DNA of 14,592 nucleotides from assembly GCA_964547855.1 (NCBI GenBank), contig CAZJPG010000025.1:1-14592 (forward strand), in the 5' to 3' direction. This document shows, piece by piece, positions 12,351 to 14,592 of the stretch (the stretch's first letter is position 1; each line of letters opens with the position of its first letter). Below the pieces are notes generated by a model. It was not told the DNA's origin. It saw only the letters and a list, made by a program, of their open reading frames with translations, and did no database searches. Position numbers and translations under genes: made by a program. Source of the DNA: JBAZHE01 sp964547855. Lineage in GTDB: Bacteria > Patescibacteriota > Patescibacteriia > Patescibacteriales > WJLG01.

Positions 12351-13337
12351 ATGGGCAAAAAAATCGTTTTCTCTGGCATCAAACCATCCGGTGATTTGCA
12401 TCTCGGCAACTATCTTGGCGCGATCTCTCAATGGGTCAAAATGCAAGATGATCATAATTGCATATTCTGCGTCGTCGACTATCATGCTATAACTGTGCCA
12501 CAAAATCCTGAAGACCTGCGTCGTCGTACTTTAGAAATAGCGAAGATATATCTCTCCGCCGGAATCGATCCAAAAAAATCGACCATCTTCAAACAGTCAG
12601 ACATTAAGGAGCACACCGAACTCGCCTGGCTACTTAACTGCGCAACCACTCGCATGAGCGACTTGGAGAACATGACTCAGTACAAGGACAAGTCTAAAAA
12701 TGGTGAAGAAAATGTCGGTGTTGGTCTTTTCGATTACCCAGTTCTTATGGCCGCTGATATATTACTATATGACACTGACGTCGTTCCAGTCGGCGAAGAC
12801 CAAGTCCAACACGTCGAACTCACTCGCGACTTAGCTAAGCGCTTTAATAGTAATTTCGGTGAAGTCTTTAAAATACCAAAGGCCGAAGTATTGAAGACCG
12901 GTGCTCGCATCATGGGACTTGATAACCCTCTGAAAAAAATGTCCAAGAGCGAGGGCGGAGAAAGCAATTGCATTTATCTCCTAGATGACCCAGAAAAAGC
13001 CGCGAAAAAAATCATGCGCGCCACCACTGATTCTGATGCCGAAGTTAGATATGACAAAGAAAATAAACCTGGCATATCCAATTTACTAGTTATATATTCT
13101 ATTTTGTCTGGCAAAAAAATAAGTGATTTAGAAAAAGAATTCTCCGGCAAAGGATATGGAGATTTCAAAAAAGGATTAGCTGAAACGGTTAAATCCTTCT
13201 TGACAAACTTCCAAAATAAGTATCATAATATAAGCAACGAAAAAATCGAAGAAATATTGAAAAATGGAGGAAAAGATATGGTAAAAATAGCCAAAAATAA
13301 AATCGACTTGGCTAAATCAAAAATCGGCATACTTTAA
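12351..13337 (+). CDS. trpS: Tryptophanyl-tRNA synthetase
   Basis: 328 residues, close to the roughly 330 of bacterial TrpRS. It starts with 'FSGIKPSGDLHLGNYLGAI', containing the class I HIGH variant H17-L-G-N20, and has the second signature K196-M-S-K-S200 within 'NPLKKMSKSEGG'. Between them are 'DYHAITVPQNP' and 'PVLMAADILLYDTDVVPVGEDQVQHVELTRDLAKRFN', which are specific to TrpRS and line the tryptophan and ATP pocket. It charges tRNA-Trp in the cytoplasm. The ATG is only about 10 nt past a TATAAC box and lacks an SD, suggesting a very short leader. No T-box or trp leader is visible. It is divergent from the orphan membrane operon, and no clear terminator separates it from the next plus-strand gene. 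Confidence 0.97.
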   Translation: MGKKIVFSGIKPSGDLHLGNYLGAISQWVKMQDDHNCIFCVVDYHAITVPQNPEDLRRRTLEIAKIYLSAGIDPKKSTIFKQSDIKEHTELAWLLNCATTRMSDLENMTQYKDKSKNGEENVGVGLFDYPVLMAADILLYDTDVVPVGEDQVQHVELTRDLAKRFNSNFGEVFKIPKAEVLKTGARIMGLDNPLKKMSKSEGGESNCIYLLDDPEKAAKKIMRATTDSDAEVRYDKENKPGISNLLVIYSILSGKKISDLEKEFSGKGYGDFKKGLAETVKSFLTNFQNKYHNISNEKIEEILKNGGKDMVKIAKNKIDLAKSKIGIL

Positions 13338-13340
13338 TTG

Positions 13341-13384
13341 TGGTATTTCTTGCACATAAAAAACTAGAGTTCCTTTAAATACCA
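13341..13384. repeat. 8-bp inverted repeat flanking the promoter of the 13400 gene
   Basis: TGGTATTT (13341-13348) and AAATACCA (13377-13384) are perfect reverse complements, 28 bp apart. The left arm abuts the suggested -35 and the right arm overlaps the suggested -10, as an operator would. Confidence 0.35.
13350..13379 (+). promoter_or_regulatory. Possible promoter of the Cys-containing orphan
   Basis: TTGCAC (13350-13355), an 18-bp spacer and TTTAAA (13374-13379) give a moderate sigma70-type match in the 62-bp gap after trpS; the start would be near 13386. Confidence 0.35.
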
Positions 13385-13387
13385 AAC

Positions 13388-13394
13388 AAGGGGG
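13388..13394 (+). promoter_or_regulatory. Shine-Dalgarno of the 13400 gene
   Basis: AAGGGGG lies 5 nt before the ATG at 13400 and supports that start over internal ATGs at 13451 and later. Confidence 0.6.
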
Positions 13395-13399
13395 CTGGC

Positions 13400-14134
13400 A
13401 TGAATATAACCATCAGGGATCATGAAGGCGTAAAACGAGGAGTGGTTATTATGACCAATAGTCATGTCATCGGAAGAAACAATTGTAACAGCAGGTGCTT
13501 GATCTGTGAAACCATTATGGCCCAACAGGGTGAATATATGGTTCAGCAGTTCTTTGGGCCTGTCTGCCAGGCATTAAGGTTTTTTTACGGGCAACGTTGC
13601 CATAAAATTTGTAGATTATTCGAAAGCGACTATGAAAGACTGGCTCTATCTTATAATCTTGAAACGGCCAACGAAATAAAAAAGTCAGACGAAGCCATAA
13701 TCATTCTGGATTATAAAAAGCACAACAACATTCTCGTAAACGAAAATATTACAAATACCGCGGACAACGCCGCACTGATCTCATTCAAGATACAGAATGA
13801 GGCTAGAGCACAGGCCCAGTTGACCGAGATCGAAGGGCAGTATAACACTCATTGGACCAGGGTCAATCTTGGATTCGGTAAACATCACCGTCTTACTCGA
13901 GAACAAAAATTCTTGAATTTTTCCAAACACCAAGCGCCAACCGATTTTCCCAAACGGTGGAATCAAATGATGGGCGAAATGTCCGACAACACCAATCATC
14001 ATTACGCCTGGGAAAAATTCTGTGGATACAACCCAGAGATCGAACCAGACTTCAAAGAGCTCTTTTGGACATACCGCATGGGCAGGGCCATAGAATATTT
14101 TGGTCGACACCATCCAGGTTTGTTCAAGGGATGA
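13400..14134 (+). CDS. Orphan Cys-containing protein (CX3CX2C near N-terminus)
   Basis: 244 residues; I do not recognise the family. There is no signal peptide or membrane helix, so it is probably cytoplasmic. The N-terminal part holds C29-N-S-R-C33-L-I-C36, which has the spacing of the radical-SAM iron-sulfur motif, followed by further cysteines at C56, C67 and C71. However, no GGE-type strand or other radical-SAM landmark follows, so zinc or another metal site is equally possible. The centre contains 'SDEAIIILDYKKHNNILVNE', and the C-terminal half is rich in His, Trp and Tyr ('NTHWTRVNLGFGKHHRLTREQKF', 'NHHYAWEKFCGYNPE', 'FWTYRMGRAIEYFGRHH'), suggesting a helical domain with aromatic packing. 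It has a strong SD, its own possible promoter and a strong terminator, so it is a single-gene unit between trpS and the 16S gene. Confidence 0.72.
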   Translation: MNITIRDHEGVKRGVVIMTNSHVIGRNNCNSRCLICETIMAQQGEYMVQQFFGPVCQALRFFYGQRCHKICRLFESDYERLALSYNLETANEIKKSDEAIIILDYKKHNNILVNENITNTADNAALISFKIQNEARAQAQLTEIEGQYNTHWTRVNLGFGKHHRLTREQKFLNFSKHQAPTDFPKRWNQMMGEMSDNTNHHYAWEKFCGYNPEIEPDFKELFWTYRMGRAIEYFGRHHPGLFKG

Positions 14135-14138
14135 AATC

Positions 14139-14178
14139 AAACCTCGAATCGCCATAAAAAGCGAATCGAGGTTTTTTT
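14139..14178 (+). terminator. Intrinsic terminator of the 13400 gene
   Basis: A 14-bp stem with one mismatch (14139-14152 with 14161-14174, 8-nt loop) runs into seven T's (14172-14178), four bases after the stop codon. Confidence 0.9.
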
Positions 14179-14196
14179 ATTCTTATCTTTTTGGCA

Positions 14197-14225
14197 AACA
14201 AAAAATCGCCTTTTAAAAAGACGAT
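14197..14225 (-). terminator. Probable terminator of the 16S rRNA transcript
   Basis: On the minus strand a 6-bp stem (14225-14220 with 14210-14205, one G-U), which can extend into the flanking U/A runs, is followed by six U's and more. It lies about 140 nt beyond the 16S 3' end and no gene intervenes. Confidence 0.6.
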
Positions 14226-14290
14226 CTTTTGCAATTGGACAATCAAAACTTTTTGCTGCTAGCAGGCGTCAATTCACCTTCTTCATAGTT

Positions 14291-14348
14291 TCTCCTTGCG
14301 GAGACTTGTGAAAAAAGCTCGACTAGTTGATTTCTCACCGGAGAAATC
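14291..14348 (-). other. 16S 3'-trailer hairpins
   Basis: Two stem-loops lie in the rRNA trailer: 14291-14304 (5-bp stem, 4-nt loop) and 14329-14348 (perfect 8-bp stem, 4-nt loop). They may guide 3' processing. No tRNA is present between 14179 and 14361. Confidence 0.5.
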
Positions 14349-14361
14349 ACCATCTCCCTAG

Positions 14362-14592
14362 AAAGGAGGTGATCCATCCACAGCTTCCGCTACGGATGCC
14401 TTGTTACGACTTCGTCCCTGTTACCAGTCTTGCCTTAGTCCCACTAATGTGAGCTTTTGGGCACTACCAGCTCCCTTGACGTGACGGGCGGTGAGTACAA
14501 GACCCGAGAACGTATTCACCGCATCGTGGCTGATATGCGATTACTAGCGATTCCGGCTTCGTGAGGTCGAATTGCAGACCTCAGTCTGAACT
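14362..14592 (-). rRNA. rrs: 16S ribosomal RNA, 3' end (partial)
   Basis: The complement of the plus strand reads as the last 230 or so bases of a bacterial 16S rRNA. Visible are the anti-Shine-Dalgarno end (plus GAAAGGAGGTGATCC at 14361-14375), the helix 45 / 1492 region 'CCTTGTTACGACTT', the helix 44 region, and the conserved 'ACGGGCGGTG' and 'GATTACTAGCGATTCC' blocks. The gene runs off the right edge. The exact mature 3' end is within a base or two of 14362. The anti-SD core CCUCC is intact, so SD-led initiation is possible in this organism. It departs from consensus at primer sites (TACGGATGCC, GGTGAGTAC), which fits Patescibacteria. No insertion is seen in the visible part. Confidence 0.97.

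Noticed and set aside
13485..13510. Calling the 13400 product a radical SAM enzyme
   Set aside because: Only the CX3CX2C spacing matches; the GGE strand and barrel pattern are missing and the protein is short with an unrelated C-terminal half.
14179..14361. tRNA-Ile/Ala in a 16S-23S spacer
   Set aside because: No cloverleaf or TTCGA-type T-loop found; hairpins here are short and followed by a terminator.
1..14592. CRISPR array, transposon or defence system
   Set aside because: No regularly spaced direct repeats, transposase motifs, or nuclease/ATPase defence genes seen; the only repeat of note is the inverted element at 2435-2572.
1..14592. UGA recoded as glycine (Gracilibacteria/Absconditabacteria)
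   Set aside because: TGA ends several genes at sensible lengths (flippase, 13400 orphan, 2-TM orphan) and no conserved protein needs in-frame TGA.

Overview
The window looks like chromosomal DNA from a Patescibacteria (CPR) bacterium, most likely a Parcubacteria-type lineage. The evidence is a T4SS/Mbov_0395-type pilin-like gene of the sort common in that group, compact operons in which most housekeeping genes lack a Shine-Dalgarno (SD) sequence, and a 16S rRNA 3' end that departs from the consensus at classical universal primer sites. TGA acts as an ordinary stop here (flippase, orphan at 13400), so this is not one of the CPR lineages that read UGA as glycine. I cannot name the lineage more precisely without a search.

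Layout. (A) 1-1623, plus strand: the C-terminal part of a membrane-anchored protein of unknown function, then a LemA-like membrane protein split by a -1 frameshift at an A7 run; two terminator hairpins follow. (B) 7369 down to 1733, minus strand: flippase, glycosyltransferase, RluA-type pseudouridine synthase and flavodiiron protein are tightly packed. A 258-bp intergenic stretch with a 138-bp composite inverted repeat comes next, then a glutaredoxin-like protein and the catalytic subunit of ferredoxin:thioredoxin reductase. (C) 7476-9795, plus: T4SS-type pilin, membrane-anchored clan GH-A glycosidase-like protein, and a ROK kinase that has lost its zinc motif. A bidirectional terminator with a perfect 20-bp stem separates it from (D). 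(D) 12223 down to 9876, minus: two orphan membrane-protein genes, a terminator abutting a TTGACA/17 bp/TATTAT promoter, then clpP and thioredoxin. (E) 12351-14134, plus: trpS, then an orphan Cys-containing protein. (F) 14592 down to about 14362, minus: the 3' end of 16S rRNA, followed within about 140 bp by a terminator rather than by a tRNA or 23S gene, so the rRNA genes look unlinked.

How the genes may work together: flippase and glycosyltransferase suit cell-surface glycan synthesis. The flavodiiron protein, glutaredoxin, ferredoxin:thioredoxin reductase and the nearby thioredoxin make up an oxygen/NO-detoxifying and thiol-redox set suited to a ferredoxin-based anaerobe. The pilin, tethered glycosidase and sugar-kinase-like genes may be a surface attachment or sugar-use unit (inference). 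The four orphan-type genes whose starts are visible (LemA-like, two membrane orphans, Cys orphan) have strong SD sites, unlike the housekeeping genes around them. I saw no CRISPR array, transposase, tRNA or recognisable defence system. No gene-free stretch exceeds 300 bp; the longest (2397-2654) is described.
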